A stretch of 11,246 nucleotides of DNA from Scatosoma sp045652785 (GTDB lineage Bacteria > Bacillota > Clostridia > Christensenellales > Borkfalkiaceae), in assembly GCA_045652785.1 (NCBI GenBank), contig JAZOLF010000104.1:1-11246 (forward strand), written 5' to 3'. This document shows, piece after piece, positions 1 to 7,463 of the stretch; positions within the stretch are counted from its first letter, which is position 1, and each line of letters starts with the position of its first letter. The notes under the pieces were generated by a model, which was not told where the DNA came from, made no database searches, and saw nothing but the letters and a program-made list of their open reading frames with translations. Position numbers and translations under genes: made by a program.

Positions 1-1
1 C

Positions 2-451
2 GCGATTCTTTCTAAGCACGGCGGTTCGATGGGTCAAACGGGTTGCGTATCCTACAACTTTGAAAACAAGGGTTATATTGTTGTAGAAAGAACGGTAGAA
101 CTTGACGAAGACACCATGACCGAATATGCGTTGGAAGCAGGCGCTGATGACGTTGTTGCGGATGATGACGTATATGAAATTTTCACCACCCCCGAAGCGT
201 TCTCCGACGTAAGAAAGTACTTGGAAGAAAAGAACAAGGAACTTGTTGCGGCTGCGCCTAACGGCAGAAGAAACGACGAAGAAGTAGACAAAATCAAGTT
301 CGTGCAAGCGGAAATTTCGTTGATCCCCAACAGCCGTATTGAATTGCCCAAAGATAAGTTGGAAACCTTCTTGAAGATGATTGACGCACTCGAAGACAAC
401 GACGACGTGCAAAACGTTTACCACAACGTAGAAATCCCTGACGAAGAATAA
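2..451 (+). CDS. yebC: YebC/TACO1 (PmpR) family protein, C-terminal part
   Basis: The gene is truncated by the window edge. The open frame runs from base 2 with no start codon needed, and the ATG at 29 is an internal methionine. The visible 149 residues begin with a stretch reading SKHGGSMGQTGCVSYNF, which matches the conserved YebC segment KHGGxxGxxGCVxxxF. They continue with the acidic C-terminal domain (EAGADDV, then FTTPEAFSDV, then a DALEDNDDVQNVYHN segment) that ends most family members. Full-length family proteins are about 240 residues, so roughly the first 90 are missing. Members have been described as DNA-binding regulators (PmpR) and, for TACO1 and some bacterial YebC proteins, as translation factors that help ribosomes on difficult sequences. 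The sequence here does not say which role applies. The stop lies 31 bases before the transporter gene, so the two may be co-transcribed. Confidence 0.93.
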   Translation, partial: AILSKHGGSMGQTGCVSYNFENKGYIVVERTVELDEDTMTEYALEAGADDVVADDDVYEIFTTPEAFSDVRKYLEEKNKELVAAAPNGRRNDEEVDKIKFVQAEISLIPNSRIELPKDKLETFLKMIDALEDNDDVQNVYHNVEIPDEE

Positions 452-482
452 TTCGACAGGTAGGGTTTAAAGGGAAACGAAG

Positions 483-1178
483 ATGAAACCTATGGAAAAA
501 ATGACGGCAAGAGAAGTGATTGTCTTTTGCCTTATGGCGATTTTTGCAGGGATTGCCGTCGGTATCGGCGGTACGGCATCGCTCATCTCCGCCAGCAGAA
601 TGGGGGGCGGCTACGGGAAAATTCTCGGCGGCTTGCTCTTCTCGCTGGGGATCTATTCCATCATTAGTTTCGATATGAAACTGTTTACGGGGATGGTTGC
701 GGCGATCCCGAAAATGGGCGTGAAGAATATGTGGAAACTTCCCGTGTGCTTTGTTTGCAACGCTTTGGGTGTTGCGCTGGTAGCGGTGTTGCTCACTTTC
801 TCGCCTATCTATGCGGAAGTAAACGTGGAAGCGGTGAAACTCATCGGCGGTAAGTTGCATTCCGATACGTGGGCTTTGAATGCCCTTTGCTCGGGCGTAT
901 TGTGCGGGATTTTGATTACCATGTCCATTTGGGCATCCCACTACGCGCCTGTGAAAGGCTTGTCCACGACGGTTGGGGTGATTTTGCCCATCGTTGTATT
1001 CGCGTTCTGCGGATTTGACCACTCGGTTGCGAATATGCTCTATTTCTACTTCCTGGGCGAAGTGTCTTGGCACGTGGTTGCCTATATCCTGTTGTCCATT
1101 GTCGGGAACGCAATCGGCGGCGTGTTGATGCCCTTTACCGTGATGCTCCGCGCAACGGAAAACGATAAGACGGCGTAA
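483..1178 (+). CDS. Formate/nitrite transporter (FNT) family channel
   Basis: This 231-residue integral membrane protein has about six hydrophobic segments (roughly residues 11-35, 46-68, 84-108, 128-150, 158-182 and 192-218), as expected for FNT pentameric channels such as FocA and NirC. Family hallmarks are visible: an early FAGIAVGIGG segment, an LFTG motif after the second helix (near residue 67), and GFDHSVANM near the fifth helix. In that last motif His180 corresponds to the conserved pore histidine. FNT channels carry small monovalent anions (formate, nitrite, hydrosulfide and others) across the cytoplasmic membrane; the substrate cannot be chosen from sequence by eye. The protein is shorter than the usual 260-300 residues, mostly through short termini. 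The start at 483 is supported by an AGGGA ribosome site at 471-475, although ATGs at 492 and 501 are possible. A formate role would fit a fermentative anaerobe. Confidence 0.88.
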   Translation: MKPMEKMTAREVIVFCLMAIFAGIAVGIGGTASLISASRMGGGYGKILGGLLFSLGIYSIISFDMKLFTGMVAAIPKMGVKNMWKLPVCFVCNALGVALVAVLLTFSPIYAEVNVEAVKLIGGKLHSDTWALNALCSGVLCGILITMSIWASHYAPVKGLSTTVGVILPIVVFAFCGFDHSVANMLYFYFLGEVSWHVVAYILLSIVGNAIGGVLMPFTVMLRATENDKTA

Positions 1179-1211
1179 GCCGCTTTCGTCGCAAATTCAA
1201 TAAAATGAACG

Positions 1212-1250
1212 AAAGAACGTTTGCATGTTTAAGCAGGCGTTCTTTTTGTT
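1212..1250 (+). terminator. Intrinsic terminator after the FNT gene
   Basis: The arms AAAGAACG (1212-1219) and CGTTCTTT (1238-1245) are perfectly complementary. A small inner TGC/GCA pairing is possible in the loop, and the right arm runs into a T-rich tail. It lies 33 bases after the FNT stop, so it closes the yebC-FNT unit. Confidence 0.7.
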
Positions 1251-1346
1251 TATATATAGAATGTAAGGGGGTTGAACCAAACGAAAAGTGAAAAGCAAAA
1301 CGGTGAAAAAATCTACCAGATTCGCAAAATATTTTCGCCAAAAGTG

Positions 1347-1375
1347 TTGCTTTTTCAAAAAGAATGTGTTAATAT
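1347..1375 (+). promoter_or_regulatory. Candidate promoter (extended -10) upstream of helicase operon
   Basis: A weak -35 TTGCTT (1347-1352) is followed after 17 bases by TAATAT (1370-1375), with a TGT directly before it that makes an extended -10. The predicted start is near 1382. A second possible promoter starts with a perfect TTGACA at 1384-1389 and has GGTAAT at 1407-1412. A third is an extended -10 TGGTAAGAT at 1468-1476 without a good -35. Which of these drives the operon cannot be settled from sequence. Confidence 0.35.
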
Positions 1376-1397
1376 GTAGAACCTTGACAAAAATTAG

Positions 1398-1463
1398 ATG
1401 GCAAGTGGTAATGGTAGTAAGACGCGCAGGGGGCGCGTTTTTTGTCCCTTATTCGGGACATAG
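1398..1463 (+). other. Candidate 21-codon leader ORF, THX-like
   Basis: An ATG at 1398 opens a 21-residue frame ending at the TAG at 1461-1463. Its core reads GNGSKTRRGRVF and it ends FGT. This resembles the start of bacterial ribosomal protein bTHX, remembered as GKGDRRTRRGKIW followed shortly by a YG pair. Two things argue against a real gene: there is no Shine-Dalgarno sequence before the ATG, and a terminator-like hairpin lies within the frame. It is listed because the resemblance covers most of the peptide; it may be chance. Confidence 0.2.
1422..1443 (+). terminator. Terminator-like hairpin in the leader of the helicase operon
   Basis: ACGCGC (1422-1427) and GCGCGT (1433-1438) form a six-pair GC-rich stem with a five-base loop, followed by an unbroken T run (1438-1443). 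This is a good intrinsic terminator shape placed 62 bases before the helicase start codon. A second hairpin, TGTCCC (1443-1448) with GGGACA (1455-1460), begins at the last T of the run. If the operon promoter lies upstream, the pair would act as an attenuator. If it lies at 1468-1476, the first hairpin simply ends an earlier short transcript. Confidence 0.5.
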
Positions 1464-1505
1464 GGTATGGTAAGATAAGAGAGAATAGAAAAAAGGGGAA
1501 CACAT

Positions 1506-4500
1506 ATGGAATGGTTTACTTATGACAAAGAAGAAGACTGCGGCATGACGGAGATCTCGCTGGACTGGGGCGCGTATGACGAAGTGCAGGTTAGCGAACA
1601 AGCGGACAACCTTGCCGACGGGCTTGTATCCTGTTTAAACACGCTCGGGCGGGTTGACGTTCCGTATATCGCGAGCGCGTGCGGAAAGACGCCGCAGGAA
1701 GTACTTGACGGCTTGAAAGGGGCAATCTATCTCAACCCTGAAACTTGGGATTTGGATATCAAGAAGGGGTGGGAAACGGCAGACGCTTACCTTTCGGGAA
1801 ACTTGCGCCGCAAATGGCGTTTGGCGGTGGAAGCAAACCGCCGCTATCCCGGCTTGTTTGAAGACAACGTTGCCGCGCTGGAAGAGTTGCTCCCTAAGAC
1901 GGCAACCTGTGAAGAAATTTATATCACACTCGGTTCACCTTGGGTGCCGACCGACGTGATTGATGATTTTATCGAGCACTTGCTCGGGCCGTATCTGAGC
2001 AGCATTAATGAGAAATTCCGTCCTGGCTACTTGGTGGTACACGACGAATTGACGGGCGGTTGGGAAATCCCCGCCAAGAGCCGCTATTCCTACGGGCAAT
2101 ATGCGGTGCGCGCGACGTCCGCTTATGGTACGATGCGTATGAACGCGCTGGAAATTATGGAATACACGCTGAACATGAAGACGGTGGTTGTGCGCGATAC
2201 CGTCGTGGTTCGGGCGGCTACTTTTAGCCAAAAGCCGAAGACGGCGTCCGTGATTAACCGCGAAGAAACGGTGCTTGCCGTTGCCAAGCAAGACTTGATG
2301 ATCCAAGAGTTTAAGGACTGGGTTTGGTCGGACGAAAAACGCGCGGAACGCCTGCGCAATATCTTTGAAGATCGGTTCGGGTTTATGCGCGCCCGTCGCT
2401 TTGACGGGAGTTTTTTAACCTTCCCGACGATGAGCGAAAACGCTTTCCTGTATCCCTATCAAAAGAATGCCGTTGCGCGTATTTTGTTTAGCCCGAACGT
2501 CCTTCTTGCACACGAAGTAGGTTGCGGTAAAACCTATATTATGGTGGCAGCAGGTATGGAATTAAAGCGTATGGGCGTGTCCAAAAAGAATATGTACGTC
2601 GTGCCGAATAACTTGGTTTCGCAATGGCGGGATATCTTTTCGGAACTCTATCCGCAGGCGAAGGTTTTGGAGATCTACCCCAAAGACTTTACACCCAAGC
2701 GCAAGGAAGATACTTTGCGTTTGATGCGGGATGCGGACGTGGACGCAATCTTGATTGCGTATAGTTGTTTCGATCGTATTTTGGTGTCCATCCAAACGAA
2801 GATTGACGGGATTGTGGAAGAACTTGAAAAGTTGGAAGAAGCCATCAAGGATACTTCCAACAAGTTCTCGTCCCAGTTGGTGGTGCGCAAGCATAAACTC
2901 AAAAAGGATTTGCAAACCCTGCGTTCGAAATTGCAGGACGAAAACAAGACGGTGTGCTTTGAAGACTTGGGGATCCAAACTTTGTTCGTCGATGAAGCGC
3001 ACAATTACAAGAATATCGACGTTGGGTCGAAAATTACCAACGTTATGGGGCTCGGTAACCGCGAAGGCAGCGAAAAGTGCGAAAATATGCTACTGAAAGT
3101 GCGCTGCGTGCAAAAGCAAAACGGCGGCCGCGGCGTTGTGTTTGCGACGGGTACGCCGATTACGAACTCGATTATCGACGTGTTCGTGATGCAAAAGTAC
3201 CTGCAAAACGGGGAATTGACTTTGCTCGATTTGCATAACTTTGACAGTTGGGTGGGGATGTTTGCCGAAAAATCGACGGAATTTGAAATCGACATCGACA
3301 CCAACAGTTATCGTCTTGCAACCCGTTTTTCCAAGTTTCACAACTTGACGGAGTTGACGATGCTCCTTGCATCCTTTGCGGACTTCTACCGCGCGGACGG
3401 GGCAACGGGACTCCCGCAGATGGACGGGTATATCGATTGTTTGGTCGGCAAGTCCGAAGAGTTTGCACGATATTTGGATGATATTTCCCATCGCGCGGAC
3501 AACGTTCGCTCGGGGCAGGTATCCCGCGACGAAGACAATATGCTCAAAATTACCACCGATGGCAGAAAGGCGGCGCTTGATTTACGGTTGGTGCAACCTG
3601 CCGCGTCTTTCTCGTATGATTGTAAGGTGATGCGCTGTGCGGAAAACGTCTTTGAACTCTATTTGAAGACGCTGGGCAAGCGGAGTACGCAACTCGTCTT
3701 TTGCGACAGTTCGACACCGAAAGGAAATTTCAACGTCTATGACGAACTCCGTCGCCTGCTGATTGAGATGGGTGTGCCGCATGATACGATTGCATACATT
3801 CACGATGCGCAGTCTGAAAGCCGCCGCGAAGAGTTGTTCGAAGCCGTCCGTATGGGGCAGGTGCGTATCTTGATCGGCTCTACCTTTAAATTAGGGATGG
3901 GCGTGAACGTACAGGATAAGTTGATCGCCATTCACCATTTGGATATCCCCTGGCGGCCGTCCGATATGGTCCAGCGCGAAGGTCGTATTTTGCGACAGGG
4001 CAACGAGAATAAGAAAGTGTATATTTATCGCTACGTGACGGATGGCAGTTTCGATGCCTATTCCTGGCAGTTGCTTGAAAACAAACAGCGGTTCATTTCC
4101 CAACTTTTGTCGGGGACTTTGACCGAAAAGGAAAGCGAAGACGTCAATAGCGTGGTGCTCAATTATGCGGAAATCAAGGCGCTTGCGATCGGGAACCCGC
4201 TTATCAAAAAGCGTGTGGAAGTGGCGAACGAACTCTCGCGGATGCTTACGCTCCAACGCAAAGCCATCTATATGCGCGAACAGTTGCAGGCGGAGTTGGC
4301 GGAAATTCCCGAACGCTTGGAACGCCAAAAGAAGTACTGCACGGCTTGTATGCAGGACATTGACGACTATGCGCGATACAAGCGTGAATACTCGCTGGAC
4401 GAACGCCGCGAACTTGCCGAAAGCGTGATGGCCGCCATCGCGAAATACGATATCACCGAAGGGGTGGAAAAGACCATCGGGCAATATCAAGGTTTTGCTG

Positions 4501-4802
4501 TGATCCTGCCGTCCTATATCACCCCGCATAAGCCGCACGTTTGGCTCAAACGCAACGGCAAATACAAGGTCGATATCGGCGAAAGCCAGTTTGGCGTAAT
4601 CGCTCGCTTGGATGGCGCACTCGATAGCATGGACAAGCAACTTAAAATCTACAAAGACAACGTTCAGTCGCTCATTTTGTCCAAGGATGAAATTAGCGCA
4701 GAACTCGAAAAGACCGATTCCTACGCCGACGATATTGCCGATTTGAAGGCGCGGCTGGAACGCATTGATGATGAACTGGGGGTAAAAAAGAATGAGCAAT
4801 AA
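1506..4802 (+). CDS. Standalone SNF2-type helicase of the methylase-helicase (DarB/ICE) family
   Basis: This 1098-residue superfamily 2 helicase has its motifs intact: Walker A GCGKT (339-343, Lys342), DEAH (496-499), TGTPITNS (548-555), a GMGVNVQ segment (about 797-803) and motif VI QREGRILRQGN (823-833). The ~330-residue N-terminal region, with segments such as ETADAYLSGN, and the C-terminal tail with GFAV, ITRLD-like IARLDGAL and a final coiled coil match the helicase half of the large N6-adenine methylase-helicase proteins of conjugative elements and phages. A charged coiled insert (about 425-480) before DEAH is also usual there. In those proteins a methylase precedes this part; here none does, and the gene has a proper start with AGGGGAA at 1494-1500. 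The last 11 bases overlap the MoxR gene, indicating translational coupling. It probably translocates on double-stranded DNA. Any partnership with the MoxR-VWA pair is inferred from the operon. Confidence 0.88.
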   Translation: MEWFTYDKEEDCGMTEISLDWGAYDEVQVSEQADNLADGLVSCLNTLGRVDVPYIASACGKTPQEVLDGLKGAIYLNPETWDLDIKKGWETADAYLSGNLRRKWRLAVEANRRYPGLFEDNVAALEELLPKTATCEEIYITLGSPWVPTDVIDDFIEHLLGPYLSSINEKFRPGYLVVHDELTGGWEIPAKSRYSYGQYAVRATSAYGTMRMNALEIMEYTLNMKTVVVRDTVVVRAATFSQKPKTASVINREETVLAVAKQDLMIQEFKDWVWSDEKRAERLRNIFEDRFGFMRARRFDGSFLTFPTMSENAFLYPYQKNAVARILFSPNVLLAHEVGCGKTYIMVAAGMELKRMGVSKKNMYVVPNNLVSQWRDIFSELYPQAKVLEIYPKDFTPKRKEDTLRLMRDADVDAILIAYSCFDRILVSIQTKIDGIVEELEKLEEAIKDTSNKFSSQLVVRKHKLKKDLQTLRSKLQDENKTVCFEDLGIQTLFVDEAHNYKNIDVGSKITNVMGLGNREGSEKCENMLLKVRCVQKQNGGRGVVFATGTPITNSIIDVFVMQKYLQNGELTLLDLHNFDSWVGMFAEKSTEFEIDIDTNSYRLATRFSKFHNLTELTMLLASFADFYRADGATGLPQMDGYIDCLVGKSEEFARYLDDISHRADNVRSGQVSRDEDNMLKITTDGRKAALDLRLVQPAASFSYDCKVMRCAENVFELYLKTLGKRSTQLVFCDSSTPKGNFNVYDELRRLLIEMGVPHDTIAYIHDAQSESRREELFEAVRMGQVRILIGSTFKLGMGVNVQDKLIAIHHLDIPWRPSDMVQREGRILRQGNENKKVYIYRYVTDGSFDAYSWQLLENKQRFISQLLSGTLTEKESEDVNSVVLNYAEIKALAIGNPLIKKRVEVANELSRMLTLQRKAIYMREQLQAELAEIPERLERQKKYCTACMQDIDDYARYKREYSLDERRELAESVMAAIAKYDITEGVEKTIGQYQGFAVILPSYITPHKPHVWLKRNGKYKVDIGESQFGVIARLDGALDSMDKQLKIYKDNVQSLILSKDEISAELEKTDSYADDIADLKARLERIDDELGVKKNEQ

Positions 4803-5916
4803 TAACAATTCTGCAAAATTGACAACCGTACCGACGCTCTCCGTCCAAAAGACGGTGGATATGCTCTCGGATGCGTACTGCGCCATTATTCAAAAGGGAT
4901 TGCCGATGCGGACTCTGCCGTCCGTGATGCTTTGGGGCGCGCCTGGCGTCGGTAAATCGCAGGCGGTACGGCAACTCGCCAAAGAGATCGAACGCCGCAC
5001 GGGGAAGAAGAGCAACGTCGTGGACGTGCGTTTGCTGTTGATGAATCCCGTTGATTTGCGCGGGATTCCGACCGCGAATGCGGATAAAACACTTGCCGTT
5101 TGGCTCAAACCGCACATTTTCCAAATGAATGAAAGTTCGTCCTATGTCAATATTTTGTTCTTGGACGAAATTTCTGCCGCTCCGCAATCGGTGCAGGCGG
5201 CTGCGTACCAAATCACTTTGGATCGCGTAGTGGGCGAACATAAACTCCCTGAAAACTGTATCGTAATTGCGGCGGGCAACCGCTTGACCGATAAATCGGT
5301 TGCGTACAAGATGCCCAAAGCGCTTGCAAACCGTCTTTGCCATATCCAAGTGGAAGCGGATTTCGAGAGTTGGAAACGCTGGGCGATTGCAAGCGGCGTG
5401 AACCGCAAAGTTATCGGGTTCTTGTCCTTTAAACGCACGATGCTGTTGTCCGACGGCGGTGTGGACGATTTGGCGTATCCTACCCCCCGTTCGTGGGAAA
5501 TGGTCGGGAATATTTTGAACTCCGTCAACGAAGACGTGGATGCGGTGTATCCTTACATAAGCGGATGTGTCGGGGCGGGAGCGGCGATCGAACTCCGTTC
5601 GTGGTGCAAAATCTATAACCAACTCCCCGGCATTGAGCGCATTTTTAGGGGCGTGGAGGCGTCCGTCCCTAAAGGGATTGACGTGCTGTATGCGCTCTGC
5701 TCTGCGATGACGGACTACGCAAAGAAACATAAGGACGATATGGATGCGATTCGGCATTCTATCGTGTATGCGCGCAACTTGCCGCCCGATTTTTCGGCGG
5801 TATTGCTCAAAGATTATATCTCCATTGAGCGCGGCTATAAGGAAAAGTTGATGCGCTTGCCTGAGTTTATGGCTTGGCTTTCTAAAAGCGGGAGATTGTT
5901 AAACGATGCTTACTGA
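4792..5916 (+). CDS. MoxR-class AAA+ ATPase
   Basis: This 374-residue cytoplasmic ATPase has Walker A GAPGVGKS (49-56), Walker B ILFLDE (Asp125, Glu126), sensor-1 AAGNRLTDKS (160-169, Asn163), a following MPKALANRL segment typical of MoxR proteins, and a sensor-2-like TPRSW with Arg233. MoxR ATPases form ring hexamers that use ATP to remodel or load cofactors onto target proteins, usually together with a VWA-domain protein (examples are RavA-ViaA, NorQ-NorD and CbbQ-CbbO). Exactly such a partner follows here. The start codon lies inside the end of the helicase gene (11-base overlap, different frame), with only a weak GGGGG-like ribosome site at 4778-4782, so translation is probably coupled. 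The last 11 bases overlap the next gene in the same way. The sequence does not name its target; the helicase is the obvious candidate. Confidence 0.92.
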   Translation: MSNNNNSAKLTTVPTLSVQKTVDMLSDAYCAIIQKGLPMRTLPSVMLWGAPGVGKSQAVRQLAKEIERRTGKKSNVVDVRLLLMNPVDLRGIPTANADKTLAVWLKPHIFQMNESSSYVNILFLDEISAAPQSVQAAAYQITLDRVVGEHKLPENCIVIAAGNRLTDKSVAYKMPKALANRLCHIQVEADFESWKRWAIASGVNRKVIGFLSFKRTMLLSDGGVDDLAYPTPRSWEMVGNILNSVNEDVDAVYPYISGCVGAGAAIELRSWCKIYNQLPGIERIFRGVEASVPKGIDVLYALCSAMTDYAKKHKDDMDAIRHSIVYARNLPPDFSAVLLKDYISIERGYKEKLMRLPEFMAWLSKSGRLLNDAY

Positions 5917-7312
5917 TGAAGAAAAACGTCGATATACACAACGTATGTTGCAATCCCGTATGCGCGTGCTTTGTAATAACGGATTTTTAGGTTTGCTATT
6001 GATGCATATGCGTATGATGGTGGACGAGAACTTGGATACTGCGGCGACGGATGGGAAGTTTATCTACTTTGGAAAGGAATTTTTGGAAGAACTAACCGAA
6101 AAAGAGATGGACTTCGTGATGATGCACGAGATTATGCACGTCGTCTTGCGGCACTTGGATCGAGAAGGGGATCGTGACCATCTGCTCTTCAATATCGCGT
6201 CTGATATTGTCATCAATTCCACTATCAAACAAAGCGCAGGCGGGAGCGATTCAGCAATCCGCTTGGGTAAATACGGTACGGCGATGCACCTTGCGCCTGA
6301 CGGGAAAGAAGGGGTGAATTACACCGCCGAAGAAGTGTATGAGCAACTGATTAAGGAGCAACAAAAACAGCAAAGGACGTCGGGAAAGGCTGTCGGGAAA
6401 TCGGACTCGAGCGGTAATGGCGGCGGGCAAAATGAAGGCCAAAACGACCAGCAAGACGACGATCAAAATAACGGGAAAAACGGCGAAAAACAACAAAAAG
6501 ATCAAGGCGAAAAAGACGGCTCTTCCAAAGGCGGCAAGAGCGGAAAACCCCAAAAGGATGGGGGCAGGGGCGGATTGAAACCGTCCGCTTGGCACGAAAA
6601 AGGGTGTTCGGATGAGAGTTTTGACGACCATGAACGTTGGGGGGACGGCGAAATCGATCCGATGGAAAAAGACCTTTGGGAAAAGCGGATCGTAGATGCA
6701 GCGGAAGCCACTTTAAGCCAGGGCAGGGGGACGATGCCCGCAGGGGTGACCCGTGCGATCGGGGAACTCAAAAATCCCCAAACGGACTGGCGCACGCTGT
6801 TGCAGGCGTTCATCCAAGAAGATATTTGCGATTATTCCTTTTCGCCGCCCGATCGCCGATACGACGGCGGGGACTTCTATATGCCTGACTTCAATGAAAA
6901 GGAAGAAACCGTCCGCAATATTTTGTTCATGATTGATACTTCGGGCTCGATGTCGAAAGCGCAACTGACGGCGGCGTATTCGGAAGTGAAAGGTGCAATC
7001 GACCAGTTTGGCGGGGCGCTGAAAGGGTATTTGGGTTTCTTTGATGCGGCCGTATCTGAACCGAAAGCGTTCTCTGACGAAGAAGAGTTTAAGGTGATTA
7101 CCCCCAAAGGGGGCGGCGGTACGAGTTTTGATATTATCTTCGACTACGTTGCCGATAAGATGGAAGATGAACCGCCTGCCTGCATCATCATTCTGACGGA
7201 CGGCTACGCGCCCTTCCCGAAGGAAGAGAAAGCGATGGATATTCCCGTAATGTGGATTATCAACAACGAAGACATTACTCCCCCGTGGGGTGTGGTGGCG
7301 AGAATTAAATAA
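5906..7312 (+). CDS. HExxH putative metallopeptidase with VWA domain (DUF2201-like)
   Basis: This 468-residue protein is the probable partner of the preceding ATPase. The N-terminal domain carries HEIMH (74-78), followed by His83 and by an NxAxDxxxN segment (Asn96, Asp100, Asn104), as in the DUF2201 N-terminal family, a predicted zinc metallopeptidase fold. A low-complexity linker rich in Gln, Gly, Lys, Asp and Asn occupies about 150-225. The C-terminal VWA-like domain has an intact metal-binding site: DTSGS (344-348), Thr406 in GGTSF, and TDG (431-433). VWA domains bind protein partners through a metal ion. No signal peptide or membrane segment is seen, so it should act in the cytoplasm. The start overlaps the MoxR stop by 11 bases and has a GGGAGA ribosome site near 5891-5896. 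Whether the HExxH site cuts proteins is unknown; in this family it may be only structural. Confidence 0.88.
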   Translation: MLTDEEKRRYTQRMLQSRMRVLCNNGFLGLLLMHMRMMVDENLDTAATDGKFIYFGKEFLEELTEKEMDFVMMHEIMHVVLRHLDREGDRDHLLFNIASDIVINSTIKQSAGGSDSAIRLGKYGTAMHLAPDGKEGVNYTAEEVYEQLIKEQQKQQRTSGKAVGKSDSSGNGGGQNEGQNDQQDDDQNNGKNGEKQQKDQGEKDGSSKGGKSGKPQKDGGRGGLKPSAWHEKGCSDESFDDHERWGDGEIDPMEKDLWEKRIVDAAEATLSQGRGTMPAGVTRAIGELKNPQTDWRTLLQAFIQEDICDYSFSPPDRRYDGGDFYMPDFNEKEETVRNILFMIDTSGSMSKAQLTAAYSEVKGAIDQFGGALKGYLGFFDAAVSEPKAFSDEEEFKVITPKGGGGTSFDIIFDYVADKMEDEPPACIIILTDGYAPFPKEEKAMDIPVMWIINNEDITPPWGVVARIK

Positions 7313-7314
7313 CA

Positions 7315-7331
7315 TTGGAACAACGTTCCAA
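7315..7331. repeat. Short perfect inverted repeat after the VWA gene
   Basis: TTGGAAC (7315-7321) and GTTCCAA (7325-7331) flank a three-base spacer, directly after the stop codon. It can form a short hairpin just before the terminator stem. It may stabilise the 3' end of the mRNA or be a protein-binding site. Confidence 0.45.
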
Positions 7332-7337
7332 CCGAAT

Positions 7338-7364
7338 GGCCTGCCTGTGTGCAGGTCTTTTTTT
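7338..7364 (+). terminator. Intrinsic terminator of the helicase-MoxR-VWA operon
   Basis: A seven-pair stem, GGCCTGC (7338-7344) with GCAGGTC (7351-7357, one G-T pair), has a six-base loop and is followed by seven T residues (7358-7364). It lies 25 bases after the VWA stop codon and ends the operon. Confidence 0.88.
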
Positions 7365-7400
7365 GTCACAAAAATATCATAAAAAAGTATTACATTTCTG

Positions 7401-7429
7401 TTGACAACTTCGCTACGGAGTGCTACAAT
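7401..7429 (+). promoter_or_regulatory. Sigma-A type promoter of the fakA-degV unit
   Basis: A perfect -35 TTGACA (7401-7406) is spaced 17 bases from a TACAAT -10 (7424-7429), which is preceded by TGC for an extended -10. Transcription should begin near 7436. The leader is about 28 bases, with an AAGAAGG ribosome site at 7451-7457 serving the ATG at 7464. Confidence 0.9.
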
Positions 7430-7463
7430 GGTGGGGAAGTAAATTCACAAAAGAAGGATCGAA

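Noticed and set aside
294..1073. A 259-codon antisense frame across yebC and the FNT gene
   Set aside because: The translation is rich in Arg and His with no domain, and it runs across two well-supported genes and their junction.
1288..1473. A 61-codon + strand frame upstream of the helicase
   Set aside because: It starts at a GTG with no ribosome site, runs through the promoter-like elements and the terminator hairpin, and has a composition explained by A-rich intergenic DNA.
1506..4802. Helicase considered as a type I restriction HsdR subunit or a DISARM or Zorya component
   Set aside because: There is no nuclease motif, no HsdM or HsdS, and no other named defence genes nearby. The N- and C-terminal regions instead match the methylase-helicase family of conjugative elements and phages.
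3891..5757. Long antisense open frames of 331 and 354 codons opposite the helicase and MoxR genes
   Set aside because: They lie opposite genes with full conserved motifs, show no recognisable family features, and overlap each other. They are by-products of the codon use of the real genes.
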